A DNA stretch of 31,898 bases from contig JBDOQK010000097.1 in NCBI GenBank assembly GCA_040437565.1, positions 1-31,898 on the forward strand, read 5' to 3'. Source of the DNA: Albugo candida (lineage: Eukaryota; Oomycota; Peronosporomycetes; Albuginales). Shown here one piece after another: positions 20,867-31,651 of the stretch; position 1 is the first letter of the stretch; each line of letters opens with the position of its first letter. The position numbers and the translations under genes are program-made. Under the pieces are notes generated by a model. It searched no databases and was not told the origin of the DNA. It was given only the letters and a program-made list of their open reading frames with translations.

Positions 20867-21875
20867 TTATTTCTATAATCCCTAGTAAATATTATATTTT
20901 TGGGAAACTAGCGTAGATAGTTCAAGAAAATGTGTCATTATTGAGGCATATCTGAACGGATGACTGGATCTTTGTCGAAATCCTAATATTGTACCGCAAG
21001 TAGTCGCATTAAGATATGAAAAGGAGATGTTAAAGATCGGAAGTAAACTGAAAAGTGAGTTAGATGTATCCGTAGTACACTGAACGCTGACTTCTTCCTT
21101 TCCAAAAAATGCATCGAAAGTGGTTCAGAAAGATATACGTGTTTTGCAAGCAATTTCATCCCTTGCTAAACAAATAATCTACGCAAAGCTCCAGAAAAGA
21201 GAAAAATACAAAAGGCTTGGAGGTAGATTCAGAGACTAAGGGGGTTGCGGTTCTTGTGGAACTTATTGAAGCCGAACAAATTAGTGAAGGCGAATGACCT
21301 GGAGAGTTCGAGATGAGGACCCTTGATCGATATCTCACTGGAATGGCAAGGTAGCACTTCGACAAGGTTAAATGGATCTGGGCATCAGAATTATCAACCG
21401 TTGAAAATCTGATGAACAGCGTGTTGAAAGTCTACGACAGATAAATTTTTAAGGAGCAAGCCTCAAGTTTGATGAGGGCGAGGAAAAAATATGATCGATC
21501 CTGAACGGAGAACTATCAATACCTGGTTGCGGTTACATGTTCGGAAAATCTTCCAGAACGCTTTGTTCTTGGTTCTTATTCAAAGGAGCAGCTCCGGCGG
21601 TGAAGCAAGCCATAAAGACGAGGTCCGACCGCTACCGTACTAGCCATCTCTAGCAGGCATAATAGTGGGCGGACTTTTCCACGATATTTGAGAACAATAC
21701 AAGCGAGAACGCGCTTAGTGTGGTCAGAAAGTCTACTCCAGGTCGTAATAATTCATGGAGTTCTGACGTCGCGACAAAGGCAGTGGCGCATGGAGAGTTA
21801 AAGCGATGTGGGGGGGGGCTGCAGACTAAGTCGGCCCTACAAAGTGAGATTGTCCGAGAAGTACGAGCACAGATG

Positions 21876-21975
21876 NNNNNNNNNNNNNNNNNNNNNNNNN
21901 NNNNNNNNNNNNNNNNNNNNNNNNNNNNNNNNNNNNNNNNNNNNNNNNNNNNNNNNNNNNNNNNNNNNNNNNNNN
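21876..21975. other. Assembly gap (100 N)
   Basis: Placeholder gap inside the integrase region of copia copy 3. The flanks are not duplicates of each other. Confidence 0.95.
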
Positions 21976-24435
21976 ATCAACTTAGTTGATCACGCATTCA
22001 ACTATTGTAGAATGTTCCTTGCGCGGAAAAGAACCTTGTTGCGCAGATGTAACAGCATCTCTAACTTTTTTCGTTTCCTCTTTTGATTACCAATCCCACA
22101 TTTTAAGTACGGATCGCGGAGGCAAATATCGCAATGTCGATATGTTTTACAAGTCGGCTGGGTTAATAAGACAAGTAAGCGAGATAAATAAACAAGCGCC
22201 AAATGAAAAGGCAGAACACATGCATATTACTGCGCTAAATATGAACCGATGCATGTTGTTCTCAAGTGGATTGCCTTCACGATTCTGGGGTATTGCGGTG
22301 CCGTACGCCGCGTATAATTAAAATCGCAAGCCCGAGCATCTCGACTTTGAATAGAGCACCGCCGCTTGAGCTACTGGCGGATAAAAATGTAGCAATTCAC
22401 GCATATTGGTGACTGGAAGTCCTTGCACCGCATATCGCGACCCGGGATGCAGAACATGGAAGCCGCGGGACAAGGCTGGGATGATTGTAGTAACACATGA
22501 TGAAGCTAAGGGATTCAAGATGTACCTTTTCCCACGAGAAGTTGGTAGTGACAACGCAACACGCCGTATTGTTGAAACAATGGGAATTGACGAATATCAG
22601 CATTTATAGGATCATCTACATCAAGAACATTCATCCGTGTAAGCCGTCAAGCGGAAGGAGACATACGCGTGATCAAAGAAAACGTTTAAAGGCGGGTAAC
22701 GGTGGCAGAAAAGGCATGAAGAAAATAAAAAGACTTAAAACTACTCGATCCATTGGCGCGAGAAACGTTACGGTGGCGATGGTTGTTGTGGTTGGAGATC
22801 CTACCATTTATCGAGAAGAAAAAACATAGTTCGTGGAGGCAGAGAAGTTGCTTGATGCGACACTCTCGGAATGTGAATTCCTGAAGGCAAACGGTACGAA
22901 TGAGCTTACAATAAGCCCGTCGTGTTAGAAGTCACTACGTTCCAAATGGGTTTTCAACACGAAAAGGTGCTCAAATGGAATTCTTGTGAGATTTAAGTCG
23001 AGACTTGTGGCATGCGGTAACGAGCAGGTACATGGAGTGGTTACACTTATGATTAAGCGCTTTGGTGGCCATGACGACAGAAAAAGTCGTGCTATCTCTG
23101 GCAAAATTATGGAGAGTACCAGCTTGATATGACGATGTTCAAAACATTTGCGTAAAAAGCCGAGAAAGAGGAAGATCTTGAAATTGTCGTCCACGTGCCT
23201 TAGGGTGTATAGTTTGATGCGGATTAGATAAGCAGTCTTGGAACTCATGAAAAGATCAAGACGGCGTTGAGACTTTGCAAAAGCCTGCATGGGCTTAAAT
23301 AAGCCGGACGCTTGTGGGCACAATTTCTACACGGTACACTATTCACGATCGGATTTATCCAGTGTCATTGTTTATACAAGGAAGCTGGGGGGTCGGCGAC
23401 CAATCTAATGGGAATCTATGTGATCGGCTCGTTGGTTACCGGAACAAGCGTCAGCGAGGTGAACAATTTTATTAGGACATGTGAGTGCTTGAAGTGAAAG
23501 ACCTCGGAGATGTGACCAAGTTATTTGGCATCGGAATGACTTACGACAACAAAAATCTTTATTATCTTAAAAAAGCACAAAGTATTCGCGAAACTCTCCC
23601 TGAAATCCATTTGGAGCAGGCTTACTCATCGCGTGCACTCATTGGCGAGTAACAAGATGGCGAGGAACAGAATGGCAAGGATAAGGGTGAGTTATTGCCA
23701 CGTTGGGGTGTCACCACGGTTGTGTACCCCACTGTCAGAATGTTTTCAATCCATCATTGGAAGTCTGTTGTGGATGGTGCGTCCTAGAAACCGGATGTTG
23801 CGTTCGCTGTGTATCGAGCAAGTTGATGTGCGCACGCCCCACGAGAATATGACTGTCGTTGGATAAAGAGAATCGTTCGCTATCTGAATGGTACGATTGA
23901 ACTTAAGTTAAAACTAGAAGGAACGGCCACAGAGGGTGAATCGTCAACGATTATGCTGGAACTCTAAGGTGACGCAGATTACGCAGTGAATCGGACGGAC
24001 CGTAAATCGGTCAGTGGGGGTGTCATTTTTCTAAGTGAAATGATTGTCGGGTGGATGTGCCGTAAACAAGTGAACGTCGCTTTATCCACGATTGTGGCCG
24101 AGTTCGTGGCAGCTTCAATGGTGGCAAGTGATTTGTTCAGACTGGATGGAGTATTTGCTAGGAGAATTTGAATTGCGTGTTGCAAGCCAATGGTGATGCA
24201 CTTGAATGATCAAGCTGGGATAAGACTGATTTAACGAAAAAAAAGCGCAGACAGGGATAAGCATATAGCGGTGCGACTCAAGTTTATTGAGAATTGAAGT
24301 CAGAAGAAAGTGAACAAGGTGGACTATTGAGTTACGGTCGTGCAAGCTGACAATCTTACCAAGACGTTCCCTGCGCCACGCCTCAATGAGATGCGCAAGC
24401 TACTCTTACTTCTTTAATGGCACCTTGGGAAGGTG

Positions 24436-24682
24436 TGTTGAAAATGCGCGACTACTGATGTCGAAAGAACACGACTCTTTGAGTGGATAAAGCGCCTCTT
24501 GGTAATCTACGACGATGATGATTTTAGGAACTGATAGAAGAGGTGATTGGAACGTAAGCTTTGAAAAAACCAGTTTAGCATTTACCCCACAGTCCTCAAG
24601 AAAGATGAACAAACAACACCTTCTTCACAGAATATTTAATTTTCAAACTAGCATTGGTTTGTATATTCTCGAAGCACAACAA
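24436..24682 (+). repeat. 3' LTR of copia copy 3
   Basis: It begins TGTTGAAAATGCGCGACTAC just after a purine-rich CTTGGGAAGGTG, and probably ends at CGAAGCACAACA, giving TG...CA ends and about 247 bases. The antisense segment starting at 7682 supports the left end. The right end is inferred from the terminal CA only. Confidence 0.65.
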
Positions 24683-25889
24683 TGTTTTTACGTTTTTAAA
24701 ATGAGGATGGTTTTTCTGGGCACATCCGTCTGGTGCAATCGCTGAAATGGTTGGGGTACATTGGAAAGCATGTTTTGTAAATAGTCCCTTAGTTCATTTA
24801 TAGCAAATCTAAGTCCATACCGAAGCTGTCTTGACAGCAACTTCTATATCGTGGGCAACGACATTACTGATGCTGACTTGTCAGGTAAGAAATCTCTCCC
24901 AACACTGTACAAATTAGTTTCTTTCTAGCATAATCTTATGATAGTCTACTTCAAAGTTCAAATTAGAGCACAATAACATGTAATACTTACTCAAAATATG
25001 GATGGTTTCTTCGGGTACTTTTTCCAGGTATATTCGCTAAACAAGCTGAACGCGCTACGATGTATGAAAAATCTTTGTCGGAATTTCGAACGTACCACAC
25101 TATACTCTGTTATTACAGGTCCCTATACTTGAATTTGGGCGAAAAGACACACATGTTGAATTGAATGTGCGCTTGCACTTGCACTAGAATCACCCTTCCT
25201 TTCTATCTGGTTATACCACTCTTCCAAGATATTGTTATGAACTAAATTTTATCATTGATTCCTTCTACAGCTATGTAGAGTGGGATACTGCTGAAGGAAA
25301 CATATACAACTGTGCGAAAGACCAGTCGGCTTTGGATGGGATATCTTAGATGCAACCGAGTTATCGAAAAATTCTAAAAGTGGTGTCTTGATGTGTTTAT
25401 GACCTCTCAAATCGTTAGTGTTATGCTTATTTCATGTTCTACATAGGCGCCAGAGATTTTCTTTATAGCAACAATGTATCAGAAATGTCGGTTGAATATA
25501 GTGGTCTGAAGCAACATACACATTTATTTTTAATGGAAATTGCTGCGTAAACAACCCTAAATTTGGAAATTACAAACATATGCTCTACTTTCCTAGCGCC
25601 ATGTCCGCTGCTCTCAAGTCCAATTCTATTTGGTGGCAGTAAGACCATAAGAAAAGCTGAAGTTATTTTAAGCAAAGTAAACGTAGCCTTGCCTAGTAGG
25701 AGTTTAGTTGTCAAAGCCGGTAAGTGAATTAGAGAAAAATTATTTATATCAAGCTGATAATTTCTTACATCCTACTACGTTAGTGACGCTGCGTAAGGGA
25801 AGGCTATTGGTAGAGGTGCACCACCAGATCATGTGTTTCGATCCGATATGCTGTGAAAACTGCATGCTTTAGAGAAAGCTTAGTTAGAA
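24683..25889. other. Gene-poor stretch, possible exon remnants
   Basis: No element recognised. Two plus-strand pieces have splice-like edges: 25273-25350, after TTCTACAG, reading YVEWDTAEGNIYNCAKDQSA to a stop; and 25548-25721, reading FGGSKTIRKAEVILSKVNVA and running into a GTAAGT donor-like site. A further GTAAGA donor-like site lies at 24885. These could be remains of an intron-rich host gene or chance. I cannot assign a function, and the 83-codon minus frame 25463-25714 is equally unassigned. Confidence 0.2.
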
Positions 25890-26435
25890 TCAGAAAAGAG
25901 CGCAAATCAACAAAAGGCAACCGTGGCTGGATTTTCTTTTCTCAGATCGCACTTGTTGCGTAGAAGGTAGAAGTAAAAGTAAAAATATATTAGCATTAAC
26001 CTTGCATGTCAGCACTACAACATGCATGTGCAGTGGCAGAACAAACTTGACTATGTCACGTTTAAAATGACCTTCGTCTGGTACCATGTGGTGACCTTCT
26101 CTCTTTGTCCCATCTGTCACATTGTCACAAAAACAGTCGTTCAGTTGATGTCGGAAATTACCTGTGATGGGTCTTGCAGTTAAAATGCAAGCCCTTGACG
26201 ACCTGTCAAGACAGAATCGTCTAAGAGTTACTCCCACCAGCCAGAAGTGGACTTGGGAGTAGCGGACACGGCGGTACGAAAGTAGGGGGTATTTTGTAAT
26301 TTCTATTTTCAGGAATGGTAGACTCCTTAATTTACTTAATTGAAGGTACGAAAGTAGAGGTATGTTTGTAATTTCTCTATATAGGGGTGTGTCCGTAGTC
26401 AAAATAGGGTGTGTCCGCAGCAATTCCCTTTTCAA
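25890..26435 (-). CDS. Unrecognised 181-codon open frame (probably chance within repeat)
   Basis: The longest gap-free open frame in the window, beginning MKRELLRTHPILTTDTPLYR. Its first third lies in the repeat terminus at 26229-26429, and the peptide repeats EITNIPLLSYL and EITKYPLLSYRR simply mirror the duplicated DNA words there. The rest includes FLLLLLPSTQQVR near the C-terminus and no known motif. Overlap with a non-coding repeat and lack of homology argue against a real protein. A repeat-encoded or host fragment remains possible. Confidence 0.15.
   Translation of the reverse strand: MKRELLRTHPILTTDTPLYREITNIPLLSYLQLSKLRSLPFLKIEITKYPLLSYRRVRYSQVHFWLVGVTLRRFCLDRSSRACILTARPITGNFRHQLNDCFCDNVTDGTKREGHHMVPDEGHFKRDIVKFVLPLHMHVVVLTCKVNANIFLLLLLPSTQQVRSEKRKSSHGCLLLICALF
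26229..26429 (+). repeat. Repeat terminus with paired internal words and hairpin
   Basis: Contains a hairpin (TACTCCCA at 26229-26236, TGGGAGTA at 26254-26261). It also has a duplicated GGTACGAAAGTAG followed by GTAATTTCT (26272-26302 and 26345-26374), and a doubled GGTGTGTCCG word (26387-26396, 26408-26417), then CAGCAATTCCC. The end layout, two short direct words then CAATTCC(C), mirrors the inverted repeats at 8142 and 13120 although the words differ. It may be the right end of a related DNA element whose left end was not found. Confidence 0.45.
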
Positions 26436-26439
26436 TGAG

Positions 26440-27843
26440 CCTGAGCTTTTTCAACCATAGATACTATAGTCGAGCATGACATTCCGTTTCTCACGAAACT
26501 CATTAAAAAACGATTCGACTGAGATAAAAATAATCCAAGACCTGGTGAAATCAAAAAAGAAGTGGTAAATCAGAGCGGTGTTGATCATTCCGCAACAGTA
26601 AGCTCGAGGACAGTAAGAAACTTACTTTTATCCTGACGCTAATACAAGATGCATGCTGATGTGTACCGAACTCGAATTTCCAACGCGGCTGTAATGGGGT
26701 AAATTCATTGTCCGTACTCGTTCTATATATGTTACTGAATTTTTTACTCTGTTTTTGTGATGAACAAGTTGAAGCTAATCTCACAAGATGGAACGCTCAA
26801 ATGTTGTAGCCTGTTTTGGATTCTATAATAAAGCTAGCATTCAACGTTTTCGGCCTTAGTATGAGGATGGTGCAGCTGCTACGGATCATTTGTTTTCGTC
26901 TTTCGAAATATTAGTTCTATGTCTCGGCCAGCAGAGGGGAAATGTTCTGCGCCTTTTGAGCTATTCAAAATAATCTACTTCATTCTTCAGAAAGAGGTTT
27001 GCGGCACCTTCATTAACTTGATATATTTGGATGTCGAAGTACCAGCGCTGTTATCCGCTGTAAGTTTGACTAAAGAATGAGCTGTTCTCTATCAAAATAC
27101 TACCATCAATATTAACTCTGTCCTTTTTTTGTTCTCATTTTATTTATTTTCCCGTTTCGTTCTTTACTATCAACATGGAAGGTACTGGTTCCATTCCGTA
27201 CCAAAATTGAGAGCATGAGTATATCCGTTTCTTGGCTTGATCGGGACGAGGCAAGCGACAAACATTAGGTATTCATTTCAAAATTGCTATGGGAAGTTGC
27301 TATCAAATATATCATACAAATGCTCGATGCGGCAATGACGCTGTATACCACACGACCAAATAATGATACAAAATGCAAAGGATGTGTACTATACGTGTAC
27401 ACATTTGTGTTCAACATTAGCCAGGGAAAGCGCCGAAGAGCAACAGCAAGATAGAAGCACCTTCGGTGACAGGACTTACGCTAATCCAAGCGAAATCGTT
27501 CAATCAATAATTAGGGTCAATCAAAAACTCCACTCGTACATTTTGTGTGATGTAAAGTGATAAACGGCGTGATAAAGCAATGCGGACATAACATAGCTGT
27601 TTCTCCGATGTGGATTTTTCCTTCCGTAGCCATTCATCCCTCAAAAACGTTTGCTTTGCGTTCCCGCTAAGTATCCAAAACTGCAAAGGCATCTCGTAGA
27701 TATAAATTTGCGAACAAATTTCTGTAAACCTTGCAGTCAGGGATATGGTCTTAATCTCCGACCATAAAGTGACTACCGTTTTATTTGAATGTAGTTGAGC
27801 AACGAATTGATTTCTATCACCTAAGTGAATTGTGCTTACGCAC
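26440..27843. other. Gene-poor stretch
   Basis: AT-rich, with no element recognised. It holds a small plus-strand frame at 26919-27080 (listed separately), a 65-codon frame at 27363-27560 and a 129-codon minus-strand frame at 27504-27893. The minus frame takes its start from the SINE target duplication and SINE head, so the start cannot be original. None shows a motif. A pyrimidine-rich tract at 27122-27163 might be intronic. Confidence 0.3.
26919..27080 (+). CDS. Unrecognised 53-codon open frame with donor-like site
   Basis: Reads MSRPAEGKCSAPFELFKIIY, then a hydrophobic middle (FILQKEVCGTFINLIYLDVE) and ends at TGA. A canonical donor GTAAGT falls inside the frame (27060-27065), followed by a pyrimidine-rich tract, so it might be an exon of a host gene rather than a complete small protein. 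No match is known to me. The neighbourhood offers no context. Confidence 0.15.
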   Translation: MSRPAEGKCSAPFELFKIIYFILQKEVCGTFINLIYLDVEVPALLSAVSLTKE

Positions 27844-27859
27844 TCAAAGGTGTTGAAGT
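27844..27859 (+). repeat. SINE target-site duplication, left
   Basis: TCAAAGGTGTTGAAGT, repeated without a mismatch at 28107-28122 and bounding the SINE exactly. Confidence 0.9.
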
Positions 27860-28106
27860 TGGGGGTCCATACCCAGCTTAGTCGGTTAAACACTTGATCG
27901 CATGGACCCCCTGCCGCAGGTCGTTAGTTCCATCCCCGGCAGTGTGGGCAGCGGTTTGAGACCACCAAAGCATTAAGCGTGAAAAATATCTGCCTCCCCG
28001 AGTTTGGAGACAGATTTGAGTGATGTTCACACGGTCAGGGGATCATGGGGGATAAGGGAGGTAGTTAAAAAAAACTAGATAAAAAGTGTAATGAAATCCT
28101 TCACAA
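27860..28106 (+). mobile_element. tRNA-derived SINE, copy 2 (complete)
   Basis: A complete 247-base SINE with perfect 16-bp target duplications. The head has an A-box-like CTTAGTCGGTTAAACAC (about 27876) and a B-box-like region GGTCGTTAGTTCCATCCCCG (about 27918), followed by GGCAGTGTGGGCAGCGGTTT, AAAAATATCTGCCTCCC, CACACGGTCAGGGG and a tail ending AATGAAATCCTTCACAA. The second copy at 8263-8493 is in the opposite orientation and has a better B box (TTCGATCCCC). It lacks a poly-A tail, so the partner LINE would have to recognise the AATCCTT-type 3' end. The perfect duplications suggest a younger insertion than the copia elements. Confidence 0.85.
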
Positions 28107-28122
28107 TCAAAGGTGTTGAAGT
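28107..28122 (+). repeat. SINE target-site duplication, right
   Basis: TCAAAGGTGTTGAAGT, identical to 27844-27859. Confidence 0.9.
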
Positions 28123-28544
28123 ATGAATTAGAAGATATTGAGCAGTACAGTCTCGTTCCATCTTAAGCGACTGAACTAACTAAGGGACACGAACCCAATA
28201 TTGATATCCTAGATAAGAATGTTATGCGATTAAGTGTTATCTTTCGAGAAATGCTATCAAGTATATAAGAAACATAGTGAGTGGTTGATATCTGGGAATG
28301 GTACATCTAAGCAGACATCAATACGTCGTATTTTTCTTGTAGGAATGTATTCAACGAGATCCAATTTATCAGTGTTGGGTTAGTATCGGTGGATGATAAA
28401 GATAACTGGAGGTGGTTATGAAAAATTTTGCTCTCCCCCTCCATCCAACTCTAGCATTTGTGATATTCGAGAGGAGGCAATGCCTTATCAAGAAACGCAG
28501 ATAATGACGTCACACATTCCACACTTTTTTTTCAATAAGAAATT
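28123..28544. other. Gene-free stretch
   Basis: No coding frame beyond a 63-codon frame at 28393-28584 without motifs. It may include the degenerate 5' part of MULE copy B. Confidence 0.3.
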
Positions 28545-29160
28545 ATGGGGAAGTTTGACGAGAAATACAAGTCCAAGTTGTTGAACAATTGGCGCTTATA
28601 TTGGTTCATTCACGTCGAAGGTGGAGTACGAGAAGCTGTTATAGAATATCGTCAGCTTGGGCAGTTCTTCGATGTTGCTTCGAGGGTTGGCCTTACAGAA
28701 TGGCTAATAGCTCACTCCCGATGTCCAAGATACAACCCTTCAGATCAAATGGAAGCGGTAAGCAGTGTGTTGAATAGAATTTGGAGTCTTCCCATCATCA
28801 ACTTCCTGATTGTGTTTGAGCGTCAAGCGGCACCAAAGTGGGCTGAAAACATTAGATGAAGGAGATTGTGAGGGTAACTCTATATGCATCGCGCAAGGTG
28901 GTTAGACGATCGCTGCTGTGAAGTGGGGTCAAATCGATGAATTCTTGACCTGTTGCTTCATCGTCACAGCCCACTCAGGACTAGGGGTATTCCGATGAAG
29001 TTAGCTATTCGATTCCGTGTTAACGTTGTACGATGCTCGTGTGGTTACTTCGAAGATGTTAGGTCACCTTGCGTTCTTGCACTACTAGCCATGAAGCATC
29101 CCGTAAAATTGACCAATATGGTTACGTCTGTTCAAAGAGATACGAAGACAACATAATCTC
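28545..29160 (+). pseudogene. MULE transposase (copy B), C-terminal half
   Basis: Plus-strand remnants of the same MULE family as copies A and C. The frame 28545-28859 contains QMEAVSSVLNRIWSLPIINF, the segment after the catalytic core that in MULEs reads like S-N-x-x-E-S-x-N-S with R-x-L-P, and then VFERQAAPKWAE. It matches LRRIRRLPIIDCLMGIER of copy A. After a frame change, 28953-29156 gives RCSCGYFEDVRSPCVLALLA, a SWIM zinc-binding motif C-x-C...C-x-H in which the His is replaced by Leu or Val. Neither the catalytic Asp pair nor a zinc knuckle is present, so this is a truncated, dead copy. Confidence 0.65.
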
Positions 29161-29781
29161 AGTCGTGCGAAATGATTTTCACACCAGAGCTGTGCTCGAT
29201 GCTTCATCAATTTTCGAGAGAACGAGGGCGTGAAAAGAAGAAGTGATTCGAAAGCAAGCTAGTAAGAAAAGCTGAAAAGTTCCAAACAAGAACGCATGGA
29301 ATTTCCAACCATTCTGGCCAAAACCGTAGGAGATGTTCGGCATGCGACACATCATCATGACATGTTCTCTTTCATACATAGTGCATTTTAATCGCATTTT
29401 TGATCCAATATTGGGTTTTCTTCGCTATTATGATAGGCATGTGTACAGGCATGCAGCCTGAACTTCCTAAAGTATTTTTATAGCTTGTTTCCATTTCATC
29501 ACCATTTTTTCTGAAAGGAAAAATATGCTGCAAAAAACACTTTGCGTAAGGTATACTACCAAAAATGTATTAAGAAATTCGTTTTTTGAGAACCTATGGA
29601 TTTTATACCACTTTTCAAGAAAAATATAATTATAAACCAAAAGTTTGAAAAATACGGTTTGTATACCAAAACGAATATTACACGGGCGAAAGTGACAAAA
29701 AACACTTATAAAAAGTACACCAAAAATTCTGAATTTTATGTGAGATTATGAAACATATAGTTTTTCATCACAAGGAAGAGA
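29161..29781. other. AT-rich gene-free stretch
   Basis: No gene. Between about 29540 and 29720 several GTATACCAAAA / ACCAAAAATT words recur (near 29551, 29634, 29661, 29718), a weak hint of subterminal repeats downstream of MULE copy C, whose coding end is at 29782. The matching end on the other side was not found. Confidence 0.3.
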
Positions 29782-31574
29782 TTAATCCTTGCAGGTGTGC
29801 TTGTTTTGGCCGTAGCTACCGCATGTAGTGCACTTGTTGCAGCGCTTCTTCTTGAAAGCTTCTGTAGCAGCCTGAGACTCGATTCGCTACTACTTCTTTG
29901 GCCGGCCATGATTCTTGAACACCGTGAGAGGTTGGTTCTTTTCTAAACTCGTCAGCTCATCCATCGTCACGCATGGACTCCTGAATACCATGGGATCGTA
30001 AGCACGATGGTACACTTCCTTGGGCCACGACGCATCGCAGGAAGTCTTGAGTAGCAAGAGCTCGTTGACGGATCGAAGGGCCGCATAGAGATGAGAGCAT
30101 GAAATTTTAATGTCGCCAAATTAGCCACAAGAACATGGAATTCCAGGATTATCCAAAACAACAGAATACTCGACAGGTATTATCTCCATCTTTTCTGACC
30201 TTGACCACGATGGATGACAGGCAACTCGAGATGATTTCGATCTTGTCAACTACAGGGCAAAGCGCTTGCGCTCGAATTCCTTGGTTGCGTAATCTTTGAG
30301 TTCCCCCCCCCACGAACCCGACTTGGCGACGAGATCAACCCACTTGATCCTTATTACTTTTTCACCGCCGTGAGACAGTCCAGAAGTGGCTTCTCTCTAG
30401 CATTCTGCGAGAAGTTATGAACAGAATCCACGTTGTTAATAATCATGAACCCTAAGCGCGGACGTATACAATACGCGACAGCCCATTCGAGCTTGTTTGC
30501 ATCTAGTAGCCATTGTAATGATTTTGCAGTTTTTCCCTCAACTCACTGGCTCGCCGTTTGAAGGACGCAACCGTCAAGGACTTGGCCACATTCCATGCTT
30601 GATTCTCTATTATCGCATTGCGTAACTTAAATTCTCGAGCATGTGACGAACACACAGTGAGGGATATCACCTGCTTTAACTTCCATGGCCGGAATGAGAC
30701 CCTTGTCACGATCGGAGATGACCAATCCTGGCGCTTCTATATAGCGCAGAAGAAAGTTCAGGAACCCTGACCAATTGTATTTTGTCTCGTCTAACACCCA
30801 AACGACCGCGACAATTTGGATCACATTGTTACTCTTTTACAGCAAGCGAAAAAAGGACTCCACCACATTTGAGTTTTATAAATGCACCATCCAAATTGAT
30901 ACCGCTATCTGCAAATTCGCGAAACACATTGTTGCCGGGCTTGTGTACGATGACAGCCCGGAAAATTGGTTCTCACGAAACGCGATATCTGCCTTGTGTC
31001 CACGCTTATCCGTTTCGTGTACGTATGACAAGCTGAACTAGTACGGCGTGCGATCTCCATGGCAGAGTTTCGCTTTGAGCCGAATGCAGGCGTCCAATCA
31101 AGTCTGTTATGTCAGTCGACGCCCAGCTGCCGTCGGCTTCTTCAGCATCTCACTTTAAATCGTGACGACCCTTATCAAGGCGAACTATAGGGCCTAATCA
31201 AGCAAAGCGGCGTATCAAGACTTGTTTCCCCAACTCGTTTCGTATGAAGCCAAGTCGACCCTCGTAGCGTCGTGTGCTGCATTAACGAATGAGGTGGCTC
31301 AAATCCCCTACCAAACGCAAAAGCGACTACGAAGCTGCAATGCGAATCGAGACACATCACCTTGTAGCGTCCGTGGTCACTTGATATGACACGAAACACT
31401 GGTCCAATTTTTTTTTTTCGTTGTGTTCAATAATGGACCGTCGCGAGTGGCGTAGTCGCCTGAGTAGGAAAAATAGGCGCGACCGTCCGTCCAGTCCCCT
31501 GGCAAAAATCCCGGACTTGACTCGTCTACCTCACCAACGTAACCGTCCTTGCGGGTAGTAGTGATAGTCGCCAT
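29782..31574 (-). pseudogene. MULE transposase (copy C), nearly full length
   Basis: Minus strand, about 600 codons, the family's most complete copy. It starts MATITTTRKDGYVGEVDESS (31574). SSDHGRYKVMCLDSHCSFVV (about 31380-31320) is the N-terminal Cys domain. DGAFIKLKCGGVLFSLA (about 30890-30840) holds the first catalytic Asp. LVISDRDKGLIPAMEV (about 30725-30680) holds the second. NNVDSVHNFSQNAREKPLLD (about 30440-30380) is the block after the catalytic core. CSCGxFGDIKISCSH (about 30140-30085) is an intact SWIM motif. The C-terminal knuckle CTTCGSYGQNKHTC ends at 29782, with Gln where the zinc-binding His is expected. The reading changes frame at least four times and includes stops, and a run of nine C (30303-30311) lies in the coding region. 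Transposes DNA by cut and paste in living relatives; this copy is dead or badly sequenced. Confidence 0.8.
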
Positions 31575-31609
31575 GCAGATATTCTAAGAAAGTAGCATAC
31601 AAGAATGTG

Positions 31610-31611
<2 letters not shown>

Positions 31612-31645
<34 letters not shown>
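31612..31645 (+). repeat. Poly-T tract, 34 bases
   Basis: A pure T run (A34 on the minus strand) between the tRNA and the MULE start. It may be a retroposon tail or a slippage-expanded homopolymer. The 55-base interval 31656-31611 also contains the short T tracts expected to stop Pol III. Confidence 0.9.
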
Positions 31646-31649
<4 letters not shown>

Positions 31650-31651
31650 GA

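Larger units (their letters stand above)
21020..24682 (+). mobile_element. Old broken Ty1/copia element (copy 3)
   Basis: Fossil Ty1/copia element on the plus strand. Clear parts are the integrase core and the region after it (21976-22600, including NLVDHAFNYCRMF right after the gap and a KAEHMH-type segment near 22213), reverse transcriptase remnants (about 22920-23600), RNase H (about 23940-24330) and a 3' LTR from 24436. The left part (21020-21875) is gag/protease-like by position only, and no 5' LTR was found, so the left end is approximate. A 100-N gap cuts the integrase. It is heavily broken with many disruptions. A different lineage from copies 1 and 2 judging by motif wording, and related to the antisense LTR at 7682. 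Confidence 0.75.

Noticed and set aside
27504-27893. A 129-codon minus-strand open frame.
   Set aside because: Its start codon and first residues come from the inserted SINE, and the rest has no motif.
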